A stretch of 64,000 bases of DNA from NCBI RefSeq assembly GCF_025460765.1, contig NZ_JAMWEG010000003.1, forward strand, positions 186,001-250,000, given 5' to 3'. Below are positions 1 to 9,865 of the stretch, in pieces (position 1 is the stretch's first letter; each line of letters starts with the position of its first letter). Below the pieces are notes generated by a model. That model ran no database searches. It saw nothing but the letters and a program-made list of their open reading frames with translations, and was not told where the DNA came from. A program made the translations under genes and the position numbers. Origin of the DNA: Micromonospora sp. MA102. Its GTDB lineage: Bacteria > Actinomycetota > Actinomycetes > Mycobacteriales > Micromonosporaceae.

Positions 1-1
1 C

Positions 2-760
2 ACCGCCACCGGGCGGGTTCTCCAGAACGTCGAGCCCGGCCGCGAGGAGCGGCTCGCGGTGGTCGGCGGCCGGTTGCTCCGGATCGCCGCCACCTCCCGC
101 GACGGGACCTGCTACTTCACCCTCACCGCCGTCGACCCGGCCACCGGCCAGCAGGTGTGGCGCCGCAACGGGGTGAACCTGCGGACCGCCGACTACGCCG
201 GCTGCGTGCAGCGGGAGGACCCGCAGGGCGCCCGGAACGTGCTCATCGGGGTCGCCCCGGACGGGCGCGAGGCGGTGATCGACGGGTACGACGGCCGGCT
301 GCTCCAGGTCGGCGCCGAGGGCGAGAAGCTGCTCGCCGTCGACGACCGCTACGCGCTCGTGCGCAGCGCCGACAAGGACTCGCTCCTCGGCCGGGAGCTG
401 TCGGCCGACCGCACCCGGTGGACCCGGCCGGCCGGCGGGAAGACCGGCGCGGCGCTCACCCCGTACGCGGCGCTGATCGCCGAGGACAAGCCGTCCCGGC
501 TCATCGCGGTCGAGCCGCGCAGCGGTCGGGAGCTGGTCCTCCTGCGCACCTCGGCCAACGCCCTGGCGGTCGGCCCGAACGGCATGATCATCGGGGAGGG
601 CCGGGAGATCGGGTACGTCCGCTGGGGCGCCGGCGCCGCCGGGGTGCCCCCGCCGGACGAGGGTGCGGTGCCCGCGCCGGACCCGGGCGACACCTGGCGC
701 CCCCCGACCGACCAGGGCCGCTGCGGCCCGAAGAACGAGCTCTGCGCCGACGGCAAGTGA
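2..760 (+). CDS. PQQ-like beta-propeller protein, 5' end outside window
   Basis: The reading frame is open at the left edge, so only the C-terminal ~252 residues are present. The visible part has spaced blade-like segments such as [14 protein letters not shown] and [12 protein letters not shown], the pattern of PQQ-type or WD-like propellers in which D-x-x-T/D-G-x-x-x-W closes each blade. The tail (about the last 50 residues) is Pro/Gly/Asp-rich and ends near two Cys residues. Such proteins are often secreted or membrane-anchored in actinomycetes, but the N-terminus that would show a signal peptide is missing. Substrate or partner cannot be inferred. It ends 77 bp before the class I fumarase, whose own promoter lies in that gap. 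Confidence 0.6.
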   Translation, partial: TATGRVLQNVEPGREERLAVVGGRLLRIAATSRDGTCYFTLTAVDPATGQQVWRRNGVNLRTADYAGCVQREDPQGARNVLIGVAPDGREAVIDGYDGRLLQVGAEGEKLLAVDDRYALVRSADKDSLLGRELSADRTRWTRPAGGKTGAALTPYAALIAEDKPSRLIAVEPRSGRELVLLRTSANALAVGPNGMIIGEGREIGYVRWGAGAAGVPPPDEGAVPAPDPGDTWRPPTDQGRCGPKNELCADGK

Positions 761-823
761 CGCCGGGTGAGAGCGGCGTCCCACGACCCACCCGGCGGGT
801 GTCACCGATCGACGGCTCTGCCC

Positions 824-829
824 TAGGCT
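824..829 (+). promoter_or_regulatory. -10 box TAGGCT, leaderless-type promoter of class I fumarase
   Basis: TAGGCT fits the actinobacterial TAnnnT -10 consensus. It ends 8 nt before the ATG at 838, and no Shine-Dalgarno sequence lies in between. Transcription would therefore begin at or next to the start codon. Confidence 0.5.
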
Positions 830-837
830 TTTCGGTC

Positions 838-2505
838 ATGAGCAGTGCCGCCGCCTTCTCGTACGCCCCCCTGCTGCCGACCGGACCCGACCAGACGGAA
901 TACCGCCTGGTAACCGATGAGGGCGTCGACGTCGTCAACGGCCCGGGTGGCCGACGGTTCCTCACCGTGGAGCCCGCCGCGCTGACCGCGCTGACCGCCG
1001 AGGCGATGCACGACATCGCCCACTTCCTCCGCCCGGCCCACCTGGCCCAGCTCCGGTCGATCATCGACGATCCGGCGGCCTCGCCGAACGACCGGTTCGT
1101 CGCGCTGGACCTGCTGCGCAACGCCAACATCGCCGCCGGCGGCGTGCTGCCGATGTGCCAGGACACCGGCACCGCGATCGTCATGGGCAAGCGGGGCCGG
1201 CACGTGCTCACCGACGGCACCGACGCCGAGGCCATCTCGCGCGGCGTCTACCAGGCCTACACCCGGCTCAACCTGCGCTACTCGCAGCTCGCCCCGTTGA
1301 CCATGTGGGACGAGCGGAACACCGGCAGCAACCTGCCCGCCCAGGTCGAGCTCTACGCCGAGGACCCGGACGGGCACGCCGACGCGTACAAGTTTCTCTT
1401 CATGGCCAAGGGCGGTGGCTCGGCCAACAAGTCCTACCTCTACCAGGAGACCAAGGCCCTGTTGAATCCCACGCGGATGATGCAGTTCCTGGAGGAGAAG
1501 CTGCGCCTCATCGGCACCGCGGCCTGCCCGCCCTACCACCTGGCCATCGTCATCGGCGGCACCTCCGCCGAGTACGCGCTGAAGACCGCCAAGTACGCCT
1601 CCGCGAAATACCTCGACGCCCTCCCGACGCAGGGCTCGATGAGCGCGCACGGCTTCCGCGACCTCGAACTGGAGGCCGAGGTGCTGGAGCTGACCCGAAA
1701 CTTCGGCATCGGCGCGCAGTTCGGTGGGCGCTACTTCTGCCACGACGTCCGGGTGGTCCGGCTGCCCCGGCACGGCGCGTCCTGCCCGGTGGCCATCGCG
1801 GTCTCCTGCTCGGCGGACCGCCAGGCGGTCGCCAAGATCACCCCGTCGGGTGTCTGGCTGGAGCGCCTGGAGACCGACCCGGCGCGCTACCTGCCCGACG
1901 TCACCGACGCCCACCTGGACACTTCCGAGGTGGTCCGGGTCGACCTCAACCGGCCGATGGACGAGATCCGCGCCGAGCTGTCGAAATACCCGGTGAAGAC
2001 CCGGCTGTCGCTGACCGGCCCGCTGGTGGTGGCCCGGGACATCGCGCACGCCAAGATCGCCGAGCGGCTGGACGCCGGCGAGCCGATGCCGCAGTACCTG
2101 CGCGACCACGCCGTCTACTACGCCGGCCCGGCCAAGACCCCGGAGGGCTACGCCTCCGGCTCCTTCGGCCCCACCACGGCCGGCCGGATGGACGCCTACG
2201 TGGAGAAGTTCCAGGCCGCCGGCGGCTCGATGGTGATGCTGGCCAAGGGCAACCGCTCCGCCCAGGTCACCCGCTCCTGCCAGACCTACGGGGGCTTCTA
2301 CCTCGGCTCGATCGGCGGCCCGGCCGCCCGCCTCGCCCAGGACTGCATCAAACACGTCGAGGTGCTCGAATACCCCGAGCTGGGCATGGAGGCCGTGTGG
2401 AAGATCGAGGTGGAGGACTTCCCGGCCTTCATCGTGGTCGACGACAAGGGTGAGGACTTCTTCGCCGAGGTCACCAAGCCGGTGCTCACCGTCGGGCGGC
2501 GCTGA
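838..2505 (+). CDS. fumA: class I fumarate hydratase (iron-sulfur)
   Basis: Interconverts fumarate and L-malate in the TCA cycle, in the cytosol. The 555-residue length is that of the single-chain, [4Fe-4S] class I fumarases. Three conserved cysteine motifs that would ligate the cluster are visible: CQDTGT near residue 107, [14 protein letters not shown] in the middle, and [19 protein letters not shown] near the C-terminus. The [19 protein letters not shown] segment is also typical. The ATG is chosen because the family homology begins soon after it and a -10 box lies 8 nt upstream. A much longer open frame runs upstream (from 157), but it overlaps the preceding gene and is only a GC shadow. 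A strong hairpin terminator follows. A class II enzyme, fumC, lies 3.6 kb downstream, so the genome has two unrelated fumarases, oxygen-sensitive and oxygen-stable respectively by family knowledge. Confidence 0.93.
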   Translation: MSSAAAFSYAPLLPTGPDQTEYRLVTDEGVDVVNGPGGRRFLTVEPAALTALTAEAMHDIAHFLRPAHLAQLRSIIDDPAASPNDRFVALDLLRNANIAAGGVLPMCQDTGTAIVMGKRGRHVLTDGTDAEAISRGVYQAYTRLNLRYSQLAPLTMWDERNTGSNLPAQVELYAEDPDGHADAYKFLFMAKGGGSANKSYLYQETKALLNPTRMMQFLEEKLRLIGTAACPPYHLAIVIGGTSAEYALKTAKYASAKYLDALPTQGSMSAHGFRDLELEAEVLELTRNFGIGAQFGGRYFCHDVRVVRLPRHGASCPVAIAVSCSADRQAVAKITPSGVWLERLETDPARYLPDVTDAHLDTSEVVRVDLNRPMDEIRAELSKYPVKTRLSLTGPLVVARDIAHAKIAERLDAGEPMPQYLRDHAVYYAGPAKTPEGYASGSFGPTTAGRMDAYVEKFQAAGGSMVMLAKGNRSAQVTRSCQTYGGFYLGSIGGPAARLAQDCIKHVEVLEYPELGMEAVWKIEVEDFPAFIVVDDKGEDFFAEVTKPVLTVGRR

Positions 2506-2521
2506 CCTTCGACGTACGCGA

Positions 2522-2554
2522 AAGGGCGCCGGGTGGATCGCACCCGGCGCCCTT
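2522..2554 (+). terminator. hairpin terminator after class I fumarase
   Basis: Perfect inverted repeat: GGGCGCCGGGTG at 2524-2535 pairs with CACCCGGCGCCC at 2541-2552. It extends by AA/TT to a 14-bp stem with a 5-nt loop. There is no long T-run, as is usual in actinomycetes. Confidence 0.8.
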
Positions 2555-2567
2555 GTCGTGTGGTCGG

Positions 2568-2850
2568 TCAGTCCGGGTTCGCCACGGTCCGGCTGGAGAC
2601 GTACAGGTAGTTGTCGCCCACCTCGGTCGGGGTGCGGGTGATCGTGGCGGCGCAGTCCGCGCCGGCCGGCACGGCCGCCGGCTCCCCGTCGTTGAGCCGC
2701 CAGGTGTACTCGACCACGTTCTCCATGCCCGGCGCGAAGGTCAGCTCGCGCCGCTCGCCGAGGCCGCCGGTCGGGTTCCTGGTTGGTGTCGTACCTGGTC
2801 GGCGTCACCGAGATGGTCGCCGTGCCGGCGGCGCGGGCGTTACGCCGTCC
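2568..2850 (-). pseudogene. remnant of an unidentified gene, truncated and frameshifted
   Basis: Reading the minus strand back from the TGA at 2568-2570 gives about 70 residues of convincing protein (segments such as LTFAPGMENVVEYTWRLND and TPTEVGDNYLYVSSRTVANPD) with no start codon. Near 2780 the frame breaks, and a second frame supplies a matching upstream piece (GTATISVTPTRYDTNQ). The two pieces join into one beta-rich, Ig-like or LamG-like C-terminal domain. Upstream of about 2850 nothing sensible continues, and a 17-bp hairpin sits there. I read this as the 3' relic of a larger gene, probably extracellular, that lost its 5' part and acquired a frameshift. The family cannot be named securely. 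Confidence 0.55.
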
Positions 2851-2875
2851 CGGTGCCCGGCCGCCCATCGACATC

Positions 2876-2914
2876 GGTGCGCCCGTCCGGGCGCGGAGCC
2901 CGGGCGGGCGCACC
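2876..2914. terminator. 17-bp hairpin at the broken edge of the pseudogene
   Basis: GGTGCGCCCGTCCGGGC at 2876-2892 pairs with 2898-2914, with one G-T wobble and a 5-nt loop. It may be the terminator of a deleted gene. The remaining ~150 bp up to the SARP start holds a TACGCT -10 candidate (3024-3029) and nothing else clear. Confidence 0.5.
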
Positions 2915-3065
2915 GCCCCCGTCGGATGCCGTCACCGACAACCGCGCCCAGTCTCCGGTCCGGTGCTGTCGATCCGCTATCACATCGCTATCGTCTGCCC
3001 GAGGCGATCCGTGACCGTCGGGCTACGCTGCTGGAAGTTGCACAAGAAGGCATGCGGGGGCGCAG

Positions 3066-6047
3066 ATGCGGTTCGCGATTCTGGGCCCGCTGCGGGTGGG
3101 CGGTGGCGAGGCCACCATCACCGCAGGTCGGGACCGGACGGTGCTCGCCGTGCTGCTGCTACGGGCGGGCCGGGCGGTGCCGGTCGAGGAGCTGATCGAC
3201 GCGGTCTGGGAGGACCACCCGCCGGCCACCGCGCGCACCCAGCTCCAGATCTGCGTGTCGCGCTTGCGACAGCGTCTGGCGGCGCTCGGATCACCGGCGG
3301 ACATCATCATCACCGACCCGGTCGGCTACGGCGTCCGGATCGAGCCCGACGACCTCGACGCCGAGGTCTTCGCCCGCGCCGTGGAGGCCGGCCGGGCCGC
3401 GGCCACCGCCGGCCGGCTCGCCGAGGCGCGCCAGCACTACCGCGCCGCGCTGGCGCTGTGGCGCGGCCCGGCACTGGGCGGGATCGCCAGCCGGAGCGTA
3501 CGGCGGCGTGCGCAGGCCCTCGACGAGCAGCGACTGGCCGCGCTGGAGGAGTCCGTCGACGTCGAGCTGCGCCTGGGCGGGTCGGCCGACGTGATCGACG
3601 AGCTGACCGAGAGCGTGGAACGCAATCCGCTCCGCGAGCGGCTGCGCGGTCAGCTCATGCTCGCGCTCTCGGGGGTGGGCCGGCAGGCGGACGCGCTCGC
3701 CGTCTACCGCGAGGGCCGCCGGATCTACGCCGAGGAGCTGGGCATCGAGCCCGGTGCGGCGCTGCAGGATCTGCACCAGCGGGTCCTGGCCGGCGACCTG
3801 GCGTTGGCCGGCGCGGCGCCCCTGCCGGTCGCCCCGGTGCGCGCCCTGCCGCCGACGATCAGCGACTTCACCGGCCGGGAGCAGACGATGGCCCGGTTGG
3901 TGAAGGAGATCGAGGAGGACGCCGCCCGGGTCCACCTCATCGACGGGATGGCCGGAAGCGGCAAGACCACTCTGGCCGTGCGGGTGGCGACCGCTCTGGC
4001 CGACCGCTACCCGGACGCGCAGCTCTTCGTCGATCTGCACGGGCACAGCGAACGGACGCCCGTGCCCCCCGGCGCGGCGGTGGCCACCCTGCTGCGCCAG
4101 CTCGGTGTCCCGGCGGAGCGGGTGCCACTGGAACTCGACGACCGGCTCGCGCTCTGGCGTAGCGAACTGGCCGGGCGGCGGGCCCTCGTGGTGCTGGACA
4201 ACGCCGCCGACGCCGACCAGGTGGCGCCGCTGCTGGCGAACGGTCCCGACTGCCTGATGCTGATCACCAGTCGGCGCCGGTTGGTCGGCCTGGACGGGGG
4301 TCGGCCGTCGTCGCTGCCCGTGCTGGATCCCGAGGAGGCGATCGAGCTGCTCGGCCGGGTGGCCGGCGACGACCGGGTGGCCGCCGAGCCGGAGGCCGCC
4401 GCCGAGGTGGCCCGGCGGTGCGGGTACCTGCCGCTGGCCATCCGGCTGGCCGGTGCCCGGCTGGCGCACCGGCCCCGCTGGCGGGTCGCCGACCTGGCCG
4501 GGCGCCTGGTCACCGGCTCCGGGCCGCTGGCCGAGCTGGCCGCCGGTCAACGATCGGTGGGGCAGGCGTTCGCGCTGTCGTACGCCCAGATCTCCCCGGC
4601 GGCGCAGCGGGTGTTCCGGCTGCTCGGCCTGCACCCCGGTCAGCGGTTCGACAACCGGGTCGCCGCCGCGCTCGCCGATGTCGGCCTGCCGGTGGCGCAG
4701 GACCTGCTCGACGAACTGGTCGACGCCCACCTGGCCGAGGAGGTGGAGCCTGGCCGGTACCGGCTGCATGACCTGATCCGGGAGTACGGCCGGACGCTGC
4801 TCGGCGCTCCGGAGCGGGCCGCCGAACGGAAGGAGGCCCTGGAGCGGCTGCTCGACCACCACCTGCACGTCACCGTGGCGATCGCCCGGACCGTCGAGGC
4901 GGCGGGCAGCCGGAAGACGCTGCCGGCGGGCACCTCCGCTCGCCGCGATCTGGTGGAGGCGGCCGCCTCCGAGGGGCGGCCGTGGTTCGAGGAGAACCTG
5001 GCCGTACTCACCGCCCTGGTCCGCCTCGCCGACGAAGAGGGCTTTCCGGAGCGGTGCTGGCAGTTGGCCCGGGCCTGCTGGCGGCTCAACTTCGACGGCG
5101 GGCACCTCGACGAGCTGATCGAGACGCACACGATCGGCCTCCGGGTCGCCGAGCGGATCGGCGACGACATGGCCGTCGCCTCCATGCTCAACTACCTGTC
5201 CTCGGCGTACTTCCGACTGGGTCGCTTCCCGGAGGCGATCCGGCTCATGGAGATGGCACTCGACCTGCGCCGCCGCCTCGGGCTGCGGAGCGAGGTGCTC
5301 AGCACCCTGTGGAACCTCGGCATCTCCTACGCGGTCAACGGTGACTTCCGCCAGGGCATGGCGCGGTTCGACGAGGCGCTCGGGCTGGTGCGGGGTCTCA
5401 GCGACGCCGGCGACCTGACGAATCTGCAGAACAACCTCTGCATGGCACTGCTGGCCTGGGGCCGGTACGAGAAGGCGTTGCACATCGGTCGGCTGCACCT
5501 CCTGCTGGCCCGCCAGACCGGGGACCTCCGGCAGACCTCCCACGCCGTGGGGCACCTGGGCATGGCCAGGCACCGGATGGGTGACGTGGCACCGGCCCGC
5601 CGGCTCCTGCGGGTCGCGCTCCACCTCAAGCGCCAGTTGGGCAACCGCTACGGCGAGGGCGAGGTGCTCAACGAGATGGGCATGATGGAGCGGGAGGACG
5701 GCCGTCCGGAGCGGGCCGCCGCCCTGCACCGCGAGGCGCTGGTGGCGATCACGGAGGTGGGTGACCGGATCGGGCAGTGCGCCTCCCGCAACCTGCTGGC
5801 ACTGGCCATTCGCGACCAGGGGGACGTGGCGAGCGCGCTGGACCTGCACCGCCGGGTGCTCGCCGACGCCACCCGGCTGGGTGCCCGCTACGAACAGGCC
5901 CGAGCGCTGGACGGCATCGCCCGCTGCCTGCGGGACACCGACCCCGAGGGCGCCCGCTCACACTGGACCCGGTCACTGGCGCTGTTCCGCCAGGTCGAGT
6001 CGCCGGACCGGCACGAGGTGGAGCGGCTGCTGGCGGAGCTGGACTGA
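3066..6047 (+). CDS. AfsR/SARP-family regulator (wHTH-BTAD-NB-ARC-TPR)
   Basis: Large transcriptional activator of 993 residues. The N-terminal ~95 residues form the OmpR-like winged helix of SARPs ([32 protein letters not shown]). Residues ~96-245 are the bacterial activation domain, ending at the typical [18 protein letters not shown] ATPase follows, with Walker A GMAGSGKT (~294-301), Walker [11 protein letters not shown] and a YLPLAI motif matching the GLPL box. The C-terminal ~350 residues are TPR repeats. Proteins of this design switch on secondary metabolism in streptomycetes. No biosynthetic cluster adjoins this one, so its targets are probably elsewhere. The ATG follows GGGGGC 7-12 nt upstream. 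It is followed 44 nt later by fumC on the same strand. Confidence 0.93.
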   Translation: MRFAILGPLRVGGGEATITAGRDRTVLAVLLLRAGRAVPVEELIDAVWEDHPPATARTQLQICVSRLRQRLAALGSPADIIITDPVGYGVRIEPDDLDAEVFARAVEAGRAAATAGRLAEARQHYRAALALWRGPALGGIASRSVRRRAQALDEQRLAALEESVDVELRLGGSADVIDELTESVERNPLRERLRGQLMLALSGVGRQADALAVYREGRRIYAEELGIEPGAALQDLHQRVLAGDLALAGAAPLPVAPVRALPPTISDFTGREQTMARLVKEIEEDAARVHLIDGMAGSGKTTLAVRVATALADRYPDAQLFVDLHGHSERTPVPPGAAVATLLRQLGVPAERVPLELDDRLALWRSELAGRRALVVLDNAADADQVAPLLANGPDCLMLITSRRRLVGLDGGRPSSLPVLDPEEAIELLGRVAGDDRVAAEPEAAAEVARRCGYLPLAIRLAGARLAHRPRWRVADLAGRLVTGSGPLAELAAGQRSVGQAFALSYAQISPAAQRVFRLLGLHPGQRFDNRVAAALADVGLPVAQDLLDELVDAHLAEEVEPGRYRLHDLIREYGRTLLGAPERAAERKEALERLLDHHLHVTVAIARTVEAAGSRKTLPAGTSARRDLVEAAASEGRPWFEENLAVLTALVRLADEEGFPERCWQLARACWRLNFDGGHLDELIETHTIGLRVAERIGDDMAVASMLNYLSSAYFRLGRFPEAIRLMEMALDLRRRLGLRSEVLSTLWNLGISYAVNGDFRQGMARFDEALGLVRGLSDAGDLTNLQNNLCMALLAWGRYEKALHIGRLHLLLARQTGDLRQTSHAVGHLGMARHRMGDVAPARRLLRVALHLKRQLGNRYGEGEVLNEMGMMEREDGRPERAAALHREALVAITEVGDRIGQCASRNLLALAIRDQGDVASALDLHRRVLADATRLGARYEQARALDGIARCLRDTDPEGARSHWTRSLALFRQVESPDRHEVERLLAELD

Positions 6048-6091
6048 GCGATCATCTGCGAGTCGGCGGCGGGCGCGGCAGGATGGTACGC

Positions 6092-7492
6092 GTGACGACT
6101 CCAGAGGCGACCGGCTACCGGATCGAACGCGACTCGATGGGTGAGGTGGAGGTGCCCACCGAGGCGCTGTGGCGGGCGCAGACCCAGCGCGCGGTGCAGA
6201 ACTTCCCGATCTCCGGGCGGGGCATCGAACCGGCCCAGATCAAGGCCCTGGCGCAGATCAAGGGGGCGGCCGCCCAGGTCAACGCCGAGCTGGGGGTGAT
6301 CGGCGCGGACGTGGGCGAGGCGATCGCCACGGCGGCCGCGCACGTCGCCGACGGCGGCTACGACGACCAGTTCCCGGTCGACGTCTTCCAGACCGGCTCC
6401 GGCACCTCGTCCAACATGAACACCAACGAGGTGATCGCCACCCTGGCCGGCCGGGAGCTGGGCCGCAACGTGCACCCGAACGACGACGTCAACGCCTCCC
6501 AGTCCAGCAACGACGTCTTCCCGTCCTCGATCCACCTGGCTGCCACCCAGGCGGTGGTGGAGGACCTGCTGCCCGCGCTGAAGCACCTGGCCGGCGCCCT
6601 GGAGGACAAGGCCGCCGAGTTCGAGACCGTGGTGAAGGCGGGGCGTACCCACCTCATGGACGCCACCCCGGTCACCCTGGGGCAGGAGTTCGGCGGTTAC
6701 GCCGCGCAGGTTCGCTACGGCGTCGAGCGGCTGGAGGGGGCGCTGCCCCGGCTGGCCGAGCTGCCCCTCGGTGGCACCGCCGTGGGCACCGGCATCAACA
6801 CCCCGTTCGGCTTCGCGGCGAGGGTGATCGAGAAGCTGCGCGCCTCGACCGGGCTGCCGCTGACCGAGGCCCGCAACCACTTCGAGGCGCAGGGCGCCCG
6901 GGACGCGCTGGTGGAGACCTCCGGCCAGCTCCGCACCGTCGCCGTCGGCCTCTACAAGATGGCCAACGACATCCGCTGGATGGGTTCCGGCCCTCGCGCC
7001 GGCCTGCGTGAGCTGCGCATCCCCGACCTCCAGCCCGGCTCGTCGATCATGCCGGGCAAGGTGAACCCGGTGGTCGCCGAGGCGATGCGGCAGGTGTGCG
7101 CGCAGGTGATCGGCAACGACGCCACCGTGGCGTTCGCCGGCTCACAGGGCGACTTCGAGCTGAACGTGATGCTTCCCGTGATGGGTCGCAACCTGCTGGA
7201 ATCGATCCGGCTGATCTCCGCGGCGAGCCGGCTCTTCGCCGACCGCCTGGTGGTCGGCCTGGTCGCGGACGCCGAGGTCTGCCTGGCGTACGCGGAGGGC
7301 TCGCCGTCGATCGTCACCCCGCTCAACCGCCACCTCGGGTACGACGAGGCCGCCTCGATCGCCAAGGAGGCGCTGGCCAAGCAGGTCTCCATCCGCGAGG
7401 TGGTGATCTCCCGTGGGCACGTCGACTCGGGCAAGCTCAGCGAGACCCAGCTGGACGAGGCCCTGGACCTGCTCCGGATGACCCACCCCTGA
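6092..7492 (+). CDS. fumC: class II fumarate hydratase
   Basis: Cofactor-free, oxygen-stable fumarase of the aspartase/fumarase superfamily. It interconverts fumarate and malate as a homotetramer. At 466 residues it matches the family length. The signature [10 protein letters not shown] (SSxMPxKxN loop) is present, together with [27 protein letters not shown] and [12 protein letters not shown], the other active-site blocks. The GTG at 6092 is preferred because AGGATGG lies about 9 nt upstream; an ATG at 6083 is the alternative. It shares the strand with the upstream SARP gene (44-nt gap) and could be partly cotranscribed. A stem-loop follows the stop. Confidence 0.95.
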   Translation: MTTPEATGYRIERDSMGEVEVPTEALWRAQTQRAVQNFPISGRGIEPAQIKALAQIKGAAAQVNAELGVIGADVGEAIATAAAHVADGGYDDQFPVDVFQTGSGTSSNMNTNEVIATLAGRELGRNVHPNDDVNASQSSNDVFPSSIHLAATQAVVEDLLPALKHLAGALEDKAAEFETVVKAGRTHLMDATPVTLGQEFGGYAAQVRYGVERLEGALPRLAELPLGGTAVGTGINTPFGFAARVIEKLRASTGLPLTEARNHFEAQGARDALVETSGQLRTVAVGLYKMANDIRWMGSGPRAGLRELRIPDLQPGSSIMPGKVNPVVAEAMRQVCAQVIGNDATVAFAGSQGDFELNVMLPVMGRNLLESIRLISAASRLFADRLVVGLVADAEVCLAYAEGSPSIVTPLNRHLGYDEAASIAKEALAKQVSIREVVISRGHVDSGKLSETQLDEALDLLRMTHP

Positions 7493-7500
7493 GTCGGGGC

Positions 7501-7534
7501 GCCGCCCACCGCGGCTGCGTCAGGGGTGGGCGGC
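7501..7534. terminator. convergent hairpin between fumC and the CGNR gene
   Basis: GCCGCCCACC (7501-7510) pairs with GGTGGGCGGC (7525-7534) across a 14-nt loop. It overlaps the last codons of the minus-strand CGNR gene, so it can stop transcription from both sides. Confidence 0.55.
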
Positions 7535-8065
7535 CGCCTTGCGGGCCCGGTAGGCGCTCACCGCCGCCCGGTTGCCGCAGCCGCCGTCGCAGAACCGGCG
7601 GGACCGGTTCTTGGAGAGGTCGACCAGCACGTTCTGGCAGTCGGGGTGGTCGCAGAGGCGCAGCCGGCTCAGCTCGCCCATGCGGATCAGGTCGGCCAGC
7701 GCCATGGCGGCCTCGACCGCCATGCGGGTGGCCAGTGGCGCGTCCCGCGGCACCGCGTGCAGGTGGTACGGCTCGTCGTCGTGCCGGACGAGCTGGGGCA
7801 GGGCGTGCGACTCCCGGAGCAGCCCGTTGACCACGGTCACGACCTCGTCGGTGTCGGCGTACCAGATCCGGCGGAGCCGGGGCCGCAGCGCGCGGACCTC
7901 GCGCAGTTCCGCCTCGCTGTGCTCGTGCCGGCCGGTCCACCCGTACGCGGTGAAGAACTCGTCGAGGGCGGTCACGTCGGGCAGCCCCTCCCGGTCGGGG
8001 CCGGCCGTGTTGACCAGCGCCGTGGCCGCGATCAGGCCGCATTCGGTGTCATGAGCGAAAAGCAA
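7520..8065 (-). CDS. CGNR zinc-finger / ABATE-domain protein
   Basis: A 181-residue protein with an N-terminal ABATE-like domain (stress-induced transcription factor family) and a C-terminal CGNR zinc finger. The finger has Cys residues in LCDHPDC and FCDGGCGNRAAVSAYRARK; the CGNR motif that names the family is intact. Members are thought to be DNA-binding regulators, but few have known targets. The chosen TTG start at 8065 is supported by ACAGGAG 5 nt upstream. The gene is divergent from the EamA transporter gene with an 82-bp gap containing TATGCT (minus strand, 8106-8101), so the two may be co-regulated. Confidence 0.85.
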   Translation of the reverse strand: MLFAHDTECGLIAATALVNTAGPDREGLPDVTALDEFFTAYGWTGRHEHSEAELREVRALRPRLRRIWYADTDEVVTVVNGLLRESHALPQLVRHDDEPYHLHAVPRDAPLATRMAVEAAMALADLIRMGELSRLRLCDHPDCQNVLVDLSKNRSRRFCDGGCGNRAAVSAYRARKAAAHP

Positions 8066-8147
8066 CTTGACTCCTGTCGGGGTGCCGGCCTAGCGTCATC
8101 AGCATAACGCCACTTGACCCATGTCCGGTCGACCCTAGGAGCTGTCG

Positions 8148-9110
8148 ATGCGTGAACGGCCCGGTGTCGGCCTCGGCCTGGCGCTGCTCTCCGCGCTCAC
8201 CTTCGCCACCTCGGGCACCTTCGCCCGACCGCTGATCACCGGCGAGTGGTCCGCCGAGGCGGTGGTGCTCGCCCGGGTCGGCATCGCCGCGCTGGTGCTC
8301 GCCGTGCCCGCCCTGCTGGCGCTGCGCGGCCGGTGGCCGGTGCTGCGCCGCAACGCCGGCACGCTCGTGGTCTTCGGCCTGCTCGGGGTGGCCCTGGCCC
8401 AGGCGTGCTTCTTCAACGCCGTCCGCTACCTGCCGGTCGGCGTCGCCCTGCTGCTCGAATACCTGGGCATCGTGCTGGTGGTCGGCTGGATGTGGCTGGT
8501 GCACGGCCAGCGGCCCCGGGTGCTCACCGTCGCCGGTTCCGTGACCGCCCTGTGCGGGCTGGTGTTCGTGCTCGACCTGACCGGCGCCGGCAGCCTCGAC
8601 CCGGTCGGCGTCCTGTGGGGGCTCGGCGCCGGGGTCGGTCTGGCCGGCTACTTCGTCATCGCCGGCCGGGTCGATCCCGCCCTGCCGTCGGTGGTGCTGG
8701 CCAGCGGTGGCATGGCCGTCGGCGCCGTGGTGCTGCTCCTGCTCGGGCTGGTCGGGGCGCTCCCGCTGCGCGCCGGCACTGCCGACGTGAGCTTCGCCGG
8801 GCACGAGGTGAGCTGGCTGGTGCCGATCGCCGGCCTGTCGCTGATCGCCGCGGTGGTCGCCTACCTCACCGGCGTCGCCGGGGCCCGGCTGCTCGGCGCG
8901 CGCCTCTCCTCCTTCGTCGGGCTGACCGAGGTGATGTTCGCGGTGCTGATCGCCTGGCTGGTGCTGGGCGAGCTGCCGAGCGGCGTGCAACTGCTCGGCG
9001 GTGCGCTCATCGTGGCGGGTGTGGCCCTGGTCCGGGTGGACGAGCTGCGCGCGCCGGCCGACGCCGCCCCGCCGGCCCCCGCCGAGCCGGCCCTGGCCGG
9101 CGAACGATGA
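8148..9110 (+). CDS. EamA/DMT-family transporter
   Basis: Membrane protein of 320 residues with about ten hydrophobic segments arranged as two EamA repeats (residues ~7-135 and ~150-290), as in RhaT/YdcZ-type drug/metabolite exporters. The second repeat ends LGELPSGVQLLGGALIVAGVALV, a typical closing helix. Substrate unknown; related proteins export amino acids or metabolites. CTAGGAG 7 nt before the ATG is a fair ribosome binding site. The HAD gene starts inside its stop codon (ATGA overlap), so the two are translationally coupled. Confidence 0.88.
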   Translation: MRERPGVGLGLALLSALTFATSGTFARPLITGEWSAEAVVLARVGIAALVLAVPALLALRGRWPVLRRNAGTLVVFGLLGVALAQACFFNAVRYLPVGVALLLEYLGIVLVVGWMWLVHGQRPRVLTVAGSVTALCGLVFVLDLTGAGSLDPVGVLWGLGAGVGLAGYFVIAGRVDPALPSVVLASGGMAVGAVVLLLLGLVGALPLRAGTADVSFAGHEVSWLVPIAGLSLIAAVVAYLTGVAGARLLGARLSSFVGLTEVMFAVLIAWLVLGELPSGVQLLGGALIVAGVALVRVDELRAPADAAPPAPAEPALAGER

Positions 9111-9805
9111 CCGACCCGCGCAGCGCCGTCGTCTTCGACGCCGACGAGACCCTGCTCGCCCTGCGCCCCGCGCTCACCGGCGCGCTGTCGGCCGTGCTCG
9201 ACGAGATGCGGCGGCGGGCCACCGACGCGGCCGAGGTGTCGCTCGCGGACCTGGAGGCGGACTGGGGCGCGGTGTTCGGGGCGCTCAGCGCCGCGCCGGT
9301 GCAGGAGATCCGGCGGGCGGCGCTGGCCCGGTCGCTGGCCCGCGCCGGGCTGGACACCCACCTGGACGAGTTCGCCGCGCTCTTCTTCGCCCGCCGGTTC
9401 GCGCTGACCCGGCCGTTCCCGGACGCGCTGCCCGCGCTGGCCGCGCTGCGCCCCCGCCACCTCCTGGGCTTCGCCACCAACGGCAACAGCCGGGCCGAAC
9501 GCTGCGGGCTCGCCGGCGAGTTCGCCTTCGAGCTGTACGCGCACGAGAACGACCTGCCCAAGAAGCCGGCGCCGGAGTTCTACGCGGCCGTGGTGGCCGC
9601 CGCCGGCCTCCCGGCCGAGCACATCGTCCACGTGGGGGACTCGCCGGAGCACGACGTGCTCGCGGCCCAGCGCGCCGGGCTGCGGGCGGTCTGGTTGAAC
9701 CGGGACCGGCTGCCCCGCCCGCCTGGGCTGACTCCGGACGCCGAGGTGTCCACCCTGGCCGATCTGCCGGACGTGCTCGCCCGCCTCGAAGCCGCGAAGG
9801 CCTGA
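9107..9805 (+). CDS. HAD-superfamily hydrolase
   Basis: A 232-residue phosphatase-like protein. All four HAD motifs are visible: FDADETL with the nucleophilic Asp (residues ~10-16), FATNGNS, the Lys in PKKPAPEF, and HVGDSPEHDV with the metal-binding acidic pair. The cap is the small helical type between motifs I and II, as in phosphoglycolate phosphatase or haloacid dehalogenase. Substrate unknown. Coupled to the EamA transporter through a 4-nt ATGA overlap, so it may act on what that protein carries, which is inference. Confidence 0.88.
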   Translation: MTDPRSAVVFDADETLLALRPALTGALSAVLDEMRRRATDAAEVSLADLEADWGAVFGALSAAPVQEIRRAALARSLARAGLDTHLDEFAALFFARRFALTRPFPDALPALAALRPRHLLGFATNGNSRAERCGLAGEFAFELYAHENDLPKKPAPEFYAAVVAAAGLPAEHIVHVGDSPEHDVLAAQRAGLRAVWLNRDRLPRPPGLTPDAEVSTLADLPDVLARLEAAKA

Positions 9806-9865
9806 CCGCGGTCGGTGCGCGTCCGGGGACATCCGGATGCCGCCACGTCAGCGTCGGGGCGGGCC

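Noticed and set aside
823..2913. 696-residue ORF antisense to the class I fumarase
   Set aside because: High GC makes long stop-free frames on the opposite strand. The sense frame has all fumarase motifs, and only its first part (2790-2850) joins the pseudogene.
3066..6047. Secondary-metabolite gene cluster around the SARP regulator
   Set aside because: No polyketide, peptide or other biosynthetic genes adjoin it. The neighbours are a TCA enzyme and a pseudogene.
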